Source: Beaufortia kweichowensis (taxonomy: Eukaryota > Chordata > Actinopteri > Cypriniformes > Gastromyzontidae). Taken from it: a stretch of 64,000 bases of DNA. The DNA is taken from positions 8,329,200 to 8,393,199 of the forward strand of contig CM032809.1 of the NCBI GenBank assembly GCA_019155185.1. The letters are read 5' to 3'. The position numbers and the translations under genes were made by a program. Below, one piece after another: positions 37,205-50,823 of this stretch; positions within the stretch are counted from its first letter, which is position 1, and each line of letters opens with the position of its first letter. The notes below the pieces were generated by a model. The model made no database searches. It saw nothing but the letters and a program-made list of their open reading frames with translations, and was not told where the DNA came from.

Positions 37205-37540
37205 GGAAAAAAATGGAAATATTCCTGTGTTTTATGGATGTGACAAAAAGAACACGTTTCTAAGAGGCAATATACTTTTTCAGTGAATATACACAAACCT
37301 GAAGCAATAATACCCAACAAATGAAGAAAAGAGGAGATAGTTATTTTATTTTCATTTTCATATGCCCATTTATGAGAAATGGACTGTTATGGATGTGACA
37401 ATGCTGAAAACAGCACTTTACCTGACTATCTTTAAACATCTCTGAAAGAGAACTCACATGGGTATTTAAACCACCAAAAATATTGACATCTAAGCTATCA
37501 GTATAATGAAACCCTTTGGTAAAAACTTGCCAATTATTAA
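37205..37540 (+). repeat. Unclassified interspersed repeat, copy B
   Basis: Shares 'gaagcaataatacccaaca', 'ggactgttatggatgtgac' and 'accaccaaa' in order with copies A (9483) and C (61727), in the same orientation. It lacks the left 100 or so bases of copy A. It sits between the flot1 and Ig-like promoters. Confidence 0.7.
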
Positions 37541-37559
37541 TGATGTTACATTCGATTTT

Positions 37560-39962
37560 AAACTCATTTGTCCTACTTTAATTGATGTCTAACCTAAAGT
37601 AGCTACTATACTAAAGACAATGTAATTATTTAGACCATGTGTAAGATCCCAGTATTCCCAGCAAACCACTGGTGAGACAATGCATCCGGATATTAACGAC
37701 ATTATCCGAGAGTAGCCGATCTTCAAAGCTTTCTAAAACGAAATGAGCCGAAGCCTTCCAGATAACGCCGATTTGTTAAACAACAGAAGTGTCTTTCTTT
37801 GGCAGATTGGGGGCGAGGAAGAAAGGTTGGAAAAAGGGTGATCAAATCACCCTGTTAAATCAGATTTTGCCTTCATTTGACAACTGCTTCTGCTCGTTTG
37901 GATCACATACACAGGTAACTATAGCACATCTTTACAGAAATGAATGATCCGATTATAAGATAGATGGGCTTTCACATACGGCTAGAGGAAAAAGGGTTAA
38001 ATGATGCAGTTTTTTTCGTTTTCACTTTTCATCTGCTTATAGATACATGTTTATTTGCAGACGATTAAGGGCGTGTTTCTTTCGATATTGTGAGGGAAGG
38101 GATAGTTTGTGTGAGTGAATAATCTCATTATAATGCGGTAGGGAGATTTAAAATGCTTAAGAGCCATGACTTATTTTTCTCATTTTTATCAAAGACTGCT
38201 GGGTAAAAAATCTAGCGTCTTGAAAGAGGAGATCGTTTAAGTCGTACTTGTAACATGAGAAAATATTGATTGATGCTGTAATTTATAGCCGGTGAATGGG
38301 ACATGTTGTATACCCATGACATACTGTTCTCAATGGAGCGCGTGTTTTTTATGCTAAATCGACATAATGTTTTACGGCGTGTTTTACTTTACGTAACGGA
38401 ACCGCTTGACGGAATTTTCCAGTCTTTGAGTACATGTTAGTTAAATACGACCGATAACCAGTGGTCACGTTTTTCCTTATATCTTATTTCTATAAATAAT
38501 CTCTCTGCTTTCTTTCGATGATATGTGTGCGTAAAGGATTTTGACAAAACAAGGAGCGGTTATTCGTGCGCGTGGCGTCTTCAGATAATACAAATGCAAA
38601 TTTAACCGGGTTTTATTCACGTCAGGTCTGCGTCTAACTCGTGTTCAATGTGGATCCCTTTATTCTTGTGTTTTTGACGGGACAGCTCGTGCAGAGGAGT
38701 GCGACACACCCTTGTCGCATCAGCGGAACAAAAAGACGCCTTTAAGACGCAAGATTTCTTACGGGTGAAAGCCACGCATGTGTGTTATAAGTGCTGCATG
38801 GGCATTCTTCATGCTACAGGGATTTGCGTGTTTATCCAGACGGGATCCTTTTATTAAACCCGTTTAAATTAATTAGCCGTTTAATTGGCAGTCACCGGTC
38901 TAAAATCGTACGAGTCAGCGATTATAAAAACAACATGCAAATGAGCAGTCAGTCATTAACCTGATAAAAACCCTTAATCAAAATAATGGTTGTAATGGGA
39001 ACTGTATTGGTTTGTACTGGAAACTATATATAATCTAATGTTGTCTGGACGTTATCTGGTGGATGGTACACCATTAAATTGTACTGGAATGAGACACTAC
39101 AAAAATTTTTTGTAATGGTTTTAATGGTAAACACTTGATGTTTCATAATGGTTTTGAACACTCCTATGCTTACATGGGCTATTTGAACAAATTATAATAA
39201 AGCACATTTGGAACTGTGAGCTTTAAAACCAAATACTGTAGGTTTGTTATTTAACATATGTTGTTATTATTAAATGTAATTTAAATATGAGTAGCAGATG
39301 CAGTTCACATTCATGCTGTGGCGCTCAAATCTGATTCATGAGGCCAAAGAGATCCTTGGCAAAACATAAGAACAAAGCAGATTGTCTCTCTCTCTTGCTC
39401 TCCCCTTTAGGCTGTGTCTGTATCTTCTATATGTTATTTTCTGCTTATTAAGAAAGTAATGGCTGTGATTAATGACTCTGACTAGTATAGATGAGATATC
39501 GTAAGAATGAAAGGAATATGGAGAGACAGATTTGAGTTCATTCAGTTCTGGCAGACGTTGAATCGTCAGCATCCTTTAGTCTGGGCAAGCATTCCTCTCA
39601 TCCACAGGCTCTTGTACCACCCCGTAGCTTCTGTTTGACAGACAGCCAGTAAATCAGCTCATTTAATCAGATTTACAGTATCTTAAGGAGAGCAGTGCTC
39701 CATCAGGCCGTACAGTTTGACCTAAACGTGATATTTAGTCTATCTTAAATCTGTGGTTGGGTCCAGTTTGCATTAATGATTCATGAGTAGGCTTTTAGTT
39801 AGATTACTAGATCTCTTAGATAACAAAAATCTCTTTTAATTCTCTTTACTTACTGTAATCTTGTACCAGTCTTAAATCTTGTTTCCTTTCTAAACATACA
39901 ATACAGAGCAGTGTCTTTTTATAAATAGATTTCTTCTCAATATATTTCCAGTTTTGACACAG
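37560..39962 (+). other. 5-prime leader and first intron of the Ig-like gene
   Basis: A donor at 37916 (cacacag|gtaact) and the acceptor before 39963 (gacacag) define a non-coding first exon near 37700-37915 and a 2 kb intron. The interval 38960-39180 has repeated 'ggttttaatggtaaa'-type words and may be a worn interspersed element. The GC content is raised at 38400-38900, which may mark regulatory DNA. Confidence 0.4.
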
Positions 39963-39981
39963 TCACAGAAATCCAACCAAA

Positions 39982-42900
39982 ATGGGTCTTACATGTGTGG
40001 TGGTCATCAGCACCCTCCTGTGCTCAGGTAAGGGTTTGGATAAGCTTTTCATGGCTTCTTAACATCTCATTTTGTGTTCCACAAAAGAAAGTAATGTATG
40101 ACGCATGGATGTGTACAATGTATACAAATGGAACAACATTAGGGTGAATAACTGAAGACAGAATAATTTAAAGCATGCCATGTGTCTAAAAAGAAACATT
40201 AAGATCTTTTACATAGATTTCTCAATAGCTTTTTATTTGCAAACAGATTTTACTATTGCAGTGCCTTATTTATTTCACAGACCACAGTTTGTTGCATAAA
40301 TAATCATAAGATGTTGGACTGAAAGTGCATAGTTGGCAGTTTGACATGGCCATATTCCCAATATTCTTTTTATAGATTGCGCTGTAGAGAAAACGGCCTA
40401 TGCTTCCTCCTGATAAAACATCTCATTCACTATTAACCTTAAGTGTTTTTTGAGGTCAGCAAAATATGTATATTTTTAGGACTTGCACATGCAGGCCATT
40501 AGAATTATAAAAGCTTGAGATGCTTGTATTCTCTTTCATCTTTTCAGTGTTGGACTCTAAGTTTGTTTAATGTATAAGAATTTCTCGAATAAATGGAAGA
40601 AATAACCTAGCATCCAACATGTAATAAACGCTCGTCTCCTTGCTCTTCTCCTTCATAACTGCTGATTTCCAGGTCCTACACGATTCCATTTCTGTGAGCT
40701 GTTAGGGTGAATTCATTGCCGTTTTGCAGGAGTTTTATAGACAGGCTAAATTTGATCTAACAGAAATTTGATCTGTCACTTGATCGAAAATTAACTCTTA
40801 TATTGCCAATGGTCTTTCTGAGCTATTTCATCTAAAGTATGTGCAGTTGAAGAGCATTGTTGAAGCCAAAAGCTGTCAATCAAAATAAAAAATCATAATA
40901 ATTTAAAAGCAAGAGTCAGTCAGGATGTTTTGTTGTTTTATTATGTGCTATTTTTTATTTATAAGACAAAAGGGCAATACACCTAAAGAGTTAAAATACA
41001 AACTTATTTTCTAATAAACTCTTCTTTATCTTGTTTTCTTTTTTCTTTTTACAGTTTGGTCATCAACTATTAAAGGTAAAGGTTTTCCTTATTATGAACA
41101 GCAACACCATGTTTCAAAATATGTTTTGTGATGTTATCTGGCTCAATGCATCTGTCTTTCATCTCACTCTTTAGCAAAAGATGAACACCGCACAGCATTT
41201 TTCGGGGAGGATATTCATATTCCTGTGCCGGCTTTGGACACCACAGAAGTGACGTTCATGCCCCGGGTGAAGCCGACTTCTGAACGGGCTCTCCTGCGGA
41301 ACGGTGAGATTCTGGATCAGAGAGTCAAGCTGAACGCTCACAGAACCCACTTGATCCTGGAGGATGTGGGTGAAGAAGACGAGGGCACGTATGTGGTGAG
41401 GAACTCTGTGGTCCCTGCTGATGTCAGGCGGATCATTCTCATTGTTAGAGGTATGTATCACAACCCTTTGAAAAAATTCTAGATCAGTGGGTTTGTTAAT
41501 GAGAATTCTCTAGTGTTTTTAAACATTTGCAAGTCATATATTTTCCTAAACTCTGTAAGTGATGCTGATCCACCTACAGGGTCTGCTAATATACCAATAT
41601 CATTTGTTAAATTTTTATCATTAACCTGCAAAATAAACCATTAGATTCTGTGTTCTGCATTGATAAAACTTTCATAAGATCTTGCTGAGCAGTTCACACC
41701 GCTATTGATTTACAATAATCATTAAAGCTGTTGGTGTTCAATAATCAAGCATGTTGTTTACCAAAGCAATAAACACGAGAGGAGAGTAAGGTGCTTATTT
41801 CTTTTTAAAATGGCAGCAACAGCAATATAACAGAATAATATTTAAATAAATAAACAATTCCTATGGAGTAAGTAGTATTTTTTTCTTAGCTTTCTAACTA
41901 TAGATTTTTTTCCCTATAGACTGTGCAACAGAGACTGTGGTGAAATATGGAGACACATATTATATCCCCATCAACCCCAGCATCGGTCCATACACCCTTG
42001 AGTTCCGGTCGGCAGGTCAGACTCACGTTAACGTGACCACGGAGGCACCACCCGTCATTGTTATCAACCAGACCGGCATCACTGCAGAAGAGTATGGGAA
42101 TCGTCTCATCGTCAGCGAGAAGAGAGTCAACCTTCATCTGGTTACAGGAGCGGATGAGGGGAGCTTCACCATCATTGACAGCGATGGCAAAGTCAGAATG
42201 AAGACCTGTCTTAATGTGAAAGGTGACAAAACCATTAAAAACTTTGTATTAGTAGCGTAATATGAACTTGGAAAAGAGTAAAAATGCAAAGAGAAAAGTG
42301 GATATAATTTTTGGTCAGGCATGTTTTTTAAAAAAGTTTTGTGAGATCCACACTTACCCGCTGGTTGTATGATGTTTTATCATATCCCAGATCACCAGAT
42401 CTTTGAGCACTTGAATTACGGAGCAACCCTGAAGATCAAGCTCCACGTGGATCACACCAAAGTTCGAATGGTCTATATTCCAGACACTGACCACAAGGAG
42501 CGACTCATCCTGGACCAGGGCGAGCTGGTGGTTCCTCTCGATCCTGCGCTGGATGGTCGTGTGTCTGTAGAAGCATCAATGTTCTTCTTTAGGAAGGTTA
42601 AAGTCAGTGACATGGGTGTCTTTAGGGTGATGGATTTATCGGGCTTCCGCATAGCTGACGTCTACCTTCACGTGGAACGTAAGTAAAGATGCCATTTTTT
42701 AATTTTACCGTCTCATACCATCCTATCAAATGCATAACTAACATATTTACTTACTGTGATTGTCTTCTTTCCCACCACAGCATATAAACTGCCACAACTC
42801 TACGTGGCGATCATCTCCCTGCTGTCTCTGCTTGCGTTTCTGCTGCTGGTGTGTCTGCTGTCCTGTGTGATTAAAGTTCACCAGCGGGCAGAGAGGGCAC

Positions 42901-45214
42901 GTAAGATCACACTAATCGCTCAGCAGGCTGGCAAGGCCGACGGAGAGACGTTCAGACAGGTAAAATATACCACATGCCACAATAAGAACTCAAACTGCAG
43001 ATAAGAATATATTACAAAACATCTGAAATGTTGAACGATAAAAGACAGATCAGTTTATTTATAAATTATACTTTGTATATTCAAGTTCTTATGATCTGTC
43101 TGAAGAGAAGAATATTGTGAAAGGTTATGAAATAGGGAGTGAATATACAATGCTAATTATATCAATTTTCAATTTTTAGCAGACAGCGTCAAAAATGTGT
43201 GTGTGTGTGTGTCTTTTCCTTCTTCTTTGTCATCTTCTTGCTATTAACCCTGATATATAATGATAAAGCACTGTAACTGATGTTTTGTTCAAGTGATTAT
43301 TATTTATAATATTATGTAATGTTACAAAATTAGGGCACATTTGTATGTGTTTTATCAACCTTTCAACTCGATTCAACAAAATCTGTCCATTTCTGTGAAG
43401 TGCACTACAGCGGTGAAGTGAGACTGAGCGTGTTTGTATTGAATTAGTCCACCCGTAGATGTTTATCTGAAAGAGGTTTTGTGGTGGTTAGCTTAACAAT
43501 TGATTTGCGTTGCATTTCTCCTTTCTAAAGGATCATCTGATGGATTTCGCACAGGGTGAGAGAGCTCTGCGTTCTGCTCTTGTTTGTTTTCTTTAGAGCT
43601 GAAGTGATGATTCTATATTGGTGTTGTGGTAGTGTGATGGGGCTCTTACAGACCTTCCTCTGCTCTTACTGACTGTGTATTCATTACTCTTCCCTTGTTT
43701 TCATCTCAAACTGACAAGTAACTTCAGGTGTATTGCTCCTATTTTTCTTGTATTACTTTGATATAATATATAGACGTGAAGCGGTATATACACCTGTGTG
43801 TTAAAGCTTCCGCTGCGCTTAAACACACATGCACATATGGACATTTAATGTGTCGATATGGAGAGGAGAATATATAAATCTATGTGTATGTGTGTATATG
43901 TGTGCTGAATTTTGTTTTTGTGCTGCTGTGTGAGTGTATGTTTTATAAATAGTTGGCAGTGATTAATAAAGTCAATTTATTTATCAAATTATTTAATATT
44001 TATTCATTATTTTATACAATTACGCAATATTTATTTAAATATTTTATATTTATAATATATATTAAAATATTTATAATAATTAATAATGGTTTAATACAGC
44101 ATATTTTGGCAAATGTGATCCACATTTGATGCTGAGCATAGCTAGACATTAATCACTTGCCAACCTTGTGAAAGTCTTGTTTTTTTGTGTTTGTTTGTCA
44201 TGTCTTTGTGTGTAACCTCAAAGCCTTATGGGTAATTGTGACTAGATGTGTAAACTATATCTTCATACTGTATGTATATATATTGTGGTACTACAGGCAT
44301 TGATACCTTCAGGTATCTTGTTGGTTTTTAAATAAACAACAAAATACCAACTTCATCAGTGTCTTTAAAATTAAAACAACAATTGACATTTTTGTATTCA
44401 TTTGTGTATCATTTAGTTTTCACAATGTTACAGTATACAGTATTCTCACTGTATTTCACACTTGGATTGATTGCTTGGTCCAACCTTAGTCCGATAAATA
44501 GACTGGGGTTTGTGCCACAAGCTGTAGTGTGAAATGTCATTTTTGTGAAACTGTGGGACCATCAGCAGCACAATATGCTTATTTTGCTCATATAGATTTA
44601 CTAACAATATTTTGCAGGTGGTTCATGACGCTTACACTAGATTCACAGAGGAATCCACTGTGCAGTCCACATGGGAAAACATCACAGAGACCACAGAAGT
44701 TGAGATTAAAGTAAGATATTGTGAACTGTAGTTTTTCTTTAACATTTGTATTTCTTCTAAGAATTTTGTGGTTCTATCTTGACTTTCCCTTTAGGGTCTC
44801 GAGGTATCAAAACCAGGTCAGTACCAGGCCCTCCAATCTGACAAAAACTTCTTGGAGATGAATGACTCAGGTGTGGAGTTCAACTCCTCCACACTCCCTC
44901 TGGATAGCGACACAGACGTACCCGATAATCTCACCTCTCAGAAGCTCCTGCTTGAGTCTGACACCCTTGCCGGCGCTCATCCAGTCATCTCAGAAGACGA
45001 CCACAGCTCCACTCGCACCCCTGACTCTGTCCTGAGCACCAGCCCTGCCGTCCAGCCCAAATCTACGGCTCAGACCGATGTCGACCTGATCGGTGCAACC
45101 ACAAGTGAGGAAAAGGCCAAAGCGAACGACCTGGACGCAAAGATGAGCAAAGATCCGTCGCCGCTTTCTGATAAAGCCGCTGCATTGGATGCGAGTAACG
45201 CAAGCACAACCTGA
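39982..45214 (+). CDS. Unnamed type I membrane protein with three cysteine-poor Ig-like domains
   Basis: I do not recognise a named family. Eight coding exons keep phase: 39982-40027, 41055-41075, 41175-41450, 41920-42222, 42391-42678, 42781-42959, 44618-44710 and 44795-45214 (541 residues). Seen: a signal peptide (residues 1-22); three domains of about 95 residues, one per exon with phase 1 borders as in Ig genes; membrane segment about 318-341; a 200-residue Ser/Thr/Asp-rich tail. Each domain ends in an Ig F-strand-like motif with the cysteine replaced: DEGTYVV (91-97), DEGSFTI (193-199) and DMGVFRV (289-295). The only domain cysteines are C116 and C211, at unusual places. N152 and N164 are glycosylation sequons. 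The tail holds YQAL (412-415), a YxxL sorting-type motif. A cell-surface adhesion or receptor role is inferred. It is divergent from flot1. Confidence 0.85.
43196..43212 (+). repeat. GT microsatellite
   Basis: A run of about eight GT units in intron 6 of the Ig-like gene. Confidence 0.8.
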
Positions 45215-48200
45215 GCGCTGCAGAAGATTCAGTCTCACCAACCAAATCATCGTCTTGTCCACCTTTAATTCATAACATCTCACCACTTGCATTGCTCAGA
45301 CCTGCATCGCTTGGACTCATCTGATGTTGAACATGGTTTGTCAAGCATAAGCATAAACCCAGAAGAACAAGTACAAGATGGCACGCACAAAAAAATAAAT
45401 AAAACATGACGTTGGAAGAAATGGTTAATCGTCCTGCACTATGCATGCCTTTAAATGACTGAAGGATTAGAGAGACCATTTAGTGCATGTGAAGAAGAAA
45501 ATAAAAACCTCACAACACTTCAGGCACACCATATGTAGATGGTAAATATTTCATTTGACTACTTTTTTAACTTTGGAACAGTAATGGGTCTCCTACTCCC
45601 ATATTTTTCAGATACGTCACCTACCAAATGCCAAAAGAATACATTTTGTCATATTTTGACATGCTTTTCCACTTCAAGATCAATTTGAATCCAGTATTTT
45701 CTACACCTGGTGTGAAGACTCCTTTCAAGACTTCCAGTCCCAACTTTAAAGTGCAGTGCTGATAATCTTTGCCAATGGTACACTAAACACCCAGATTGTT
45801 CAGGATCACAGGGCTGACAGGTGTCTGATACAGTGACTTAATGTTGTAAATAGGATGATCAGAGGGTTTTGGCTGTGGTTCAGAGGAACTCCACTGATAA
45901 ACGGCTTGTGTCAGCAGTTTAAGATGCTGACTCAACTGGAGAGCCTCTACAGCTTTTCTTCTTATCCTCTTTTCTTTATCTTCTCATGTGATCCTCTATT
46001 CTTACTCATTTAAATATGTTTGAACAGATGGAAGATATTTGAATGGTTGCAGACTATAGTTAAATATAGTGTTGGTATATGTAAGACTAGCGTGACCCAA
46101 AATGTGACCCAGTCTGTGAAAACCAGGCTGAAGGCTAAACATCTAATTCTGAGATAACGAGCGTTAAAGTTTGACTTCACCTATTAATTTTACTATGATT
46201 TCAATCGTTGACATGACCTTACTCAAACAATATTAAAGATACCAATGTTCAATTCCCACAGAACATTCTTTACATTATTTAGAATGATTTTATGTAGAAA
46301 ACACAAAAAATGACTAGCTGGGTTTTCACAGACTGAGTCACAAATTGCAGGTAACCTTTAGTGTCATGTTTGTTAGCTCATTGAACATCTCTTTCATATA
46401 CAATAACTGAATAATGAGAATAATGTTACTGAACAGGGATGCTGAAAAGTGGGCTTGTAGAATTTAGGAAACACTTAAAATTGTTTTGGAATTCATCAAG
46501 GAAATTACATTTGATTTTTGATGTAAATATTAATAATTTAATTAATGGTAGTTAATTTAATATTAATAAGTTTCATAACCCTTCTTAGGACATAATACAG
46601 CATCTAAATCATTAACATAGATCTTCAACTTGAAACATTCATTTGGTAATGCTTTTATAGACCTCAGTTATAAAGTTTTGCTCTGAATCATAATTTCATT
46701 GAATGCATTTATGCAGAGAAATAATATGCGAGGAAGATTAAAATGCAATATTAAAATGACTAGCCGCTGGGGTTTCATTTCATGTTTCATTAGATGGGGC
46801 TTGGCCTGCTGGTAAAATTGCTACCTCATGTTTTGATGTCTGCTGAACGCAAACAGAGAGAATGACTAAACAGACACAGGGTGTCAATAAAAAGCACAAT
46901 TAAAATTAAATTATAGCCTTGAAAACATGCATTTGAAAATGCAGCTAATGTTATTGTAACAGTTTGCAAAAATAATGAAAATATTATGATGTTAAGAATC
47001 TGTTATCCTGTATAAACTGTAATTTAGAACATGGACAGTGTGCTTGTCTAAAAGTACATTTTAAAACATTTGAGCGTGTAAACAGTTAAAAAGGGTTTTG
47101 ATATTGCTTTGATGCTATTGAGAACATTTGACTTTTAATAGCTCCCATAGATTTGATTATCAGATAGAAAATCTGTGTTTGGATTCCATGTTTGTTATCT
47201 ATCAGTTATTGGGCCTAATGAAGCAATATAACTGTGAAAGCACTATACATATACATATACACACACACATATACACACATACAGGGTAGGTGCAATAGTA
47301 TGAACAAACATACACCCAAACACTCTTCTGTACATACATATATTGCATGTATATGATCTTTCTATACAATGATAGCTAAATTCTCATTTTGTTAACAACA
47401 CAAATCTTAATGGCAAACAAGTAATAGTGAGCTATTATCTGACATTCTGCTGAACAAATTGTCATGCTTTACTAAACCAGAAAAACAATGCTTTGACTGC
47501 TTTTTATCTTTGCACTTGGGAATGATTTTATTATGCAAAAAATAGATTTCACCAAGAGTGTATTGTTACTACTGTTGATTCAATTATACTCTCTCTTGTA
47601 TGCAATGATGTCATAGATCTAGTATATACACAATTAAAAGGGATCTGCATGCTGAACTAGAGGTTGCCTGTTAGAAATGAGTGTTCATATCACTTTACTT
47701 TGGCTCTGATGAGAAGTATTCTTAATGTTCATTTAGTAATGAGGAGGAAAATGTTTATAATTTTTACTTACTTAGTAATTTTAATTTAGCCCTTTTATGC
47801 TTTTAAAGGCATAATTATGCAACGTTGAGTAATGAACCAAATAGAAAATGTGTTGTGTTTTGAGCAGTTTGTACATTTTGGGCGTAAGCTAAAGGTTAAA
47901 ATCTGAACATGCTTGTTAATAAAATGCTATTGATTTCATTCATATCATACTGGAAAGGAAATGATATTTCACCCATTGAAGCATACAGTAAATTTATGCT
48001 GGTTGTATATACAATTTAGGCTTGGAATGTATGTTGGCTGTATTTGATTGTAAGAAAGCTTTAACAATTCAAATTTGGTTTTGTATGTGCATTTATACTT
48101 TGTGAAGTAAACTAAAATGTTAAAGTGGCTAAATCATGATTCTACATCAGAATATGCACTTATCACACCGACAGGCTTGGTCACATCATGTAAAAAAGAC

Positions 48201-49400
48201 TTTTGAGTCTTTTTTTGGAAATCAAAGCAATACAAGACCATCCTGTAAGCCTGCTCAGATGTGATCCAAACCTTTTCATCCATCCTTCACACCAATCCTA
48301 GTAGCAGACAACCTCAGGAGCAGTGTATGTTTTTCCAACTCATTTATGATGATTTATTTCTGATGATAATTAAATCTTTAAAATGTTTCATGAAGTGATA
48401 TTCTGCCAGCTAATGTGCAAGAGCTCTCAGGAGAAAGGTTTATTGAAGTTATCTGTCTAGACATTTTGTTCCTCTAAATGATCATTTGAGAACCATCTCT
48501 TACACGCATCGATTTGCAGCCAGAGAATGAAGAAAATAGATATTGACTTGATAGCATGAGATTAATGTAACCACGGATATTAACAATACTTCACAGTCAT
48601 GTACAAAGTATGGTCGAGATCATGTTTTTGGCTATCTAATTTAGTGCATTTGTACATTAAGCTTCATAGTTTGTATGAATTGTTTTACCTTAAGCACAAC
48701 ATTAATTTTCTCTCTGGAATGAAAGCTGAAAATAAAGAAACTTTGACTTTAAAACTTTCATAGTTTGTTTTCATGTCACACATTCTCATTATTTCTCATG
48801 GTTTCTCATGATTTGAATGAAATAAAATGCCAAACTTCATTTTTTTATGTATTCCATCACTTATCACGTGAATGTGACATTCAGTGTTACATTGAGTCAC
48901 TTTGTGAATATTTAAAATATGAAAAATATACAGATAATGTCATTTCATAAAAATGTAAACATAACACATCTTTACACAAAAATGTATTTTGTATACACTG
49001 TTTTTTATTTAAATAGCCTAACTTCTGCTATTAATTTATTTCATATTTATTTTATAGAGCTTTAAACAATTTTGCATTGTTTTAAAGCAGCTTTGCTTTT
49101 TTTTACAGCTTTACAAAATATAGTTACAGACAATAACAGACAAAGGAGACAGGAAATAAACAAATAAGAGAAAAAAAGAAATAACAGAAAACAAGAATTA
49201 TAATAGGTTTCATTTTTAATGCAAACTGTTGTTTTTATTGTTTACAAATTTTATTTCTTTATGTTATGCTTGTTTATAAAATATAGAAAAGTGCTGATAT
49301 TTTAGAGACGCATAAATTAAAGAGTTAATTATGACAGGATTAAAACGTTAAAAATAATTACAAACTCTGCATTGTATTATTCCATTGACGGTCTCCTTGA
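45215..49400 (+). other. 3-prime UTR of the Ig-like gene and spacer
   Basis: AATAAA occurs near 45394, 180 bases after the stop, and again at 48731-48736, so either a short or a very long 3-prime UTR is possible. The rest is AT-rich with no gene recognised; a TA/CA microsatellite lies at 47246-47282. Confidence 0.5.
47246..47282 (+). repeat. TACA/CA microsatellite
   Basis: Runs of 'tacata' and 'cacacaca' units, with more loosely similar words on both sides. Confidence 0.75.
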
Positions 49401-49425
49401 CAACAATGACGGAAGTTGCGTTGAA

Positions 49426-49472
49426 TTTCGCGCAAGGAAACCAATGCTGCTCCTGGCGCGCCAAATTTCAAA
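49426..49472 (+). promoter_or_regulatory. tcf19 promoter: E2F, CCAAT and CHR motifs
   Basis: TTTCGCGC (49426-49433), CCAAT (49441-49445), GGCGCGCCAAA (49455-49465) and TTCAAA (49467-49472, the reverse of the CHR TTTGAA) lie in under 50 bases. The E2F-like word next to a CHR matches the tandem element of cell-cycle promoters. A donor at 49581 (gcattt|gtaagt) marks the likely end of a non-coding first exon, so the motifs are at the expected place. Confidence 0.65.
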
Positions 49473-50823
49473 GCACTTCCTGCGCTGAGGAGACGATAAG
49501 ATTTACCACGGAGCCGAAATAAAGACAGAAATATCGTTTTACAATAAACTTAACTTCATGTTTGGGGCATGGCATGCATTTGTAAGTGTTTTTCAATCAT
49601 GATGTTCGATGAAACAAGATGGTTGTTTTTATAAAACAGTTATTTTCTGCTTGTATTGTGTGAATGTGTTTAAGTACAGCAGTAGCACGTTAGCTGTGTG
49701 CTGCTATACGCCTCCAAGACATTTACTGCTATGACTGATAAAAAAACGTTTAACAATCAATATTTGCTTTTTGTTAGAACTTGAAAATACTTAGCATTGT
49801 TTTCTTAAAGTGTTATTTTTAAACGATTCGGTATGTTGTGCACAGTTTATGATGCCAAACGTAAATAATAGGGCTTTGGAAGTGCATGACGATGCACAAC
49901 TATTGAACTTCGTTTATAAACTTTTTTTAATCGTATGGTTCATGGATTTACAGTACCAGTTAAAGGTTTAGACACAATTGACAAAATGACGAAATTATGC
50001 AAATAATGAATTAAAAGCAGCTAGTAAGAGTGAAATTTCTTCAGTGCCTTTTAAAAAGCAGGTTAAGATCTCAAGAAGCTGGATGAAGTGTCAAGAGTTT
50101 GATTTTACAAATTCTAGACAAAGTGTGACTACTTTTGAAGATGATCAAAAATAGCAATGTTCATTTTTATTGGATGCCTTTAGTCATTATATAATTCCCA
50201 CATTAACAATTGTGATATTTCATGGTTTTGATGAGTTTACAACTATTCTAAAATATGGAAAATACAAATAAACAGTGACAGTAAATGTTTCCCAACTTTT
50301 GACCGGTATCAGTGTCATGTCATGTTTTATGTTGCTTGTAAGCTCTATGAAAAAGTTTCTGATAATATTATTAATGGCTATAATTTGTTAATATTTCTGT
50401 AAATGTCAGACAATGATATGCTATAAAGTGCATGTCAAAAACTACTGAAGTAAGATGTAAGCTATGTAGAAATACAAAAAATGTAAAAATATTGATAATG
50501 TTATTAAAGTCCTGTCCTTTCCTCTGTTTTTCCAGAATGAAGACGTGGAGATCACAGCATCTGACTGGACACTATTTCAATAAACTTATAAATATCTGCT
50601 GCCATTTTATCATCATTTTAGTTTGTTCTGTAAATATGTCAAGTCTGTCTGGTTTTATCCAAGTATCATTTTAACATCAGTGCTTTTTAGAACTTAACAT
50701 AATAAAATATATTTTTAAGAAGAGGATCCTTAATGGAGGAGATTTAGATCCATGCTATAAAAGTGGCCAGCTGTTGCCAGCTGTGTTGCAATTTTTCTCC
50801 ACATTTATTTGTGGAATGTCAAA

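Noticed and set aside
43543..43570. A possible microexon between exons 6 and 7 of the Ig-like gene
   Set aside because: It has an acceptor-like and a donor-like sequence but its length does not keep the reading frame.
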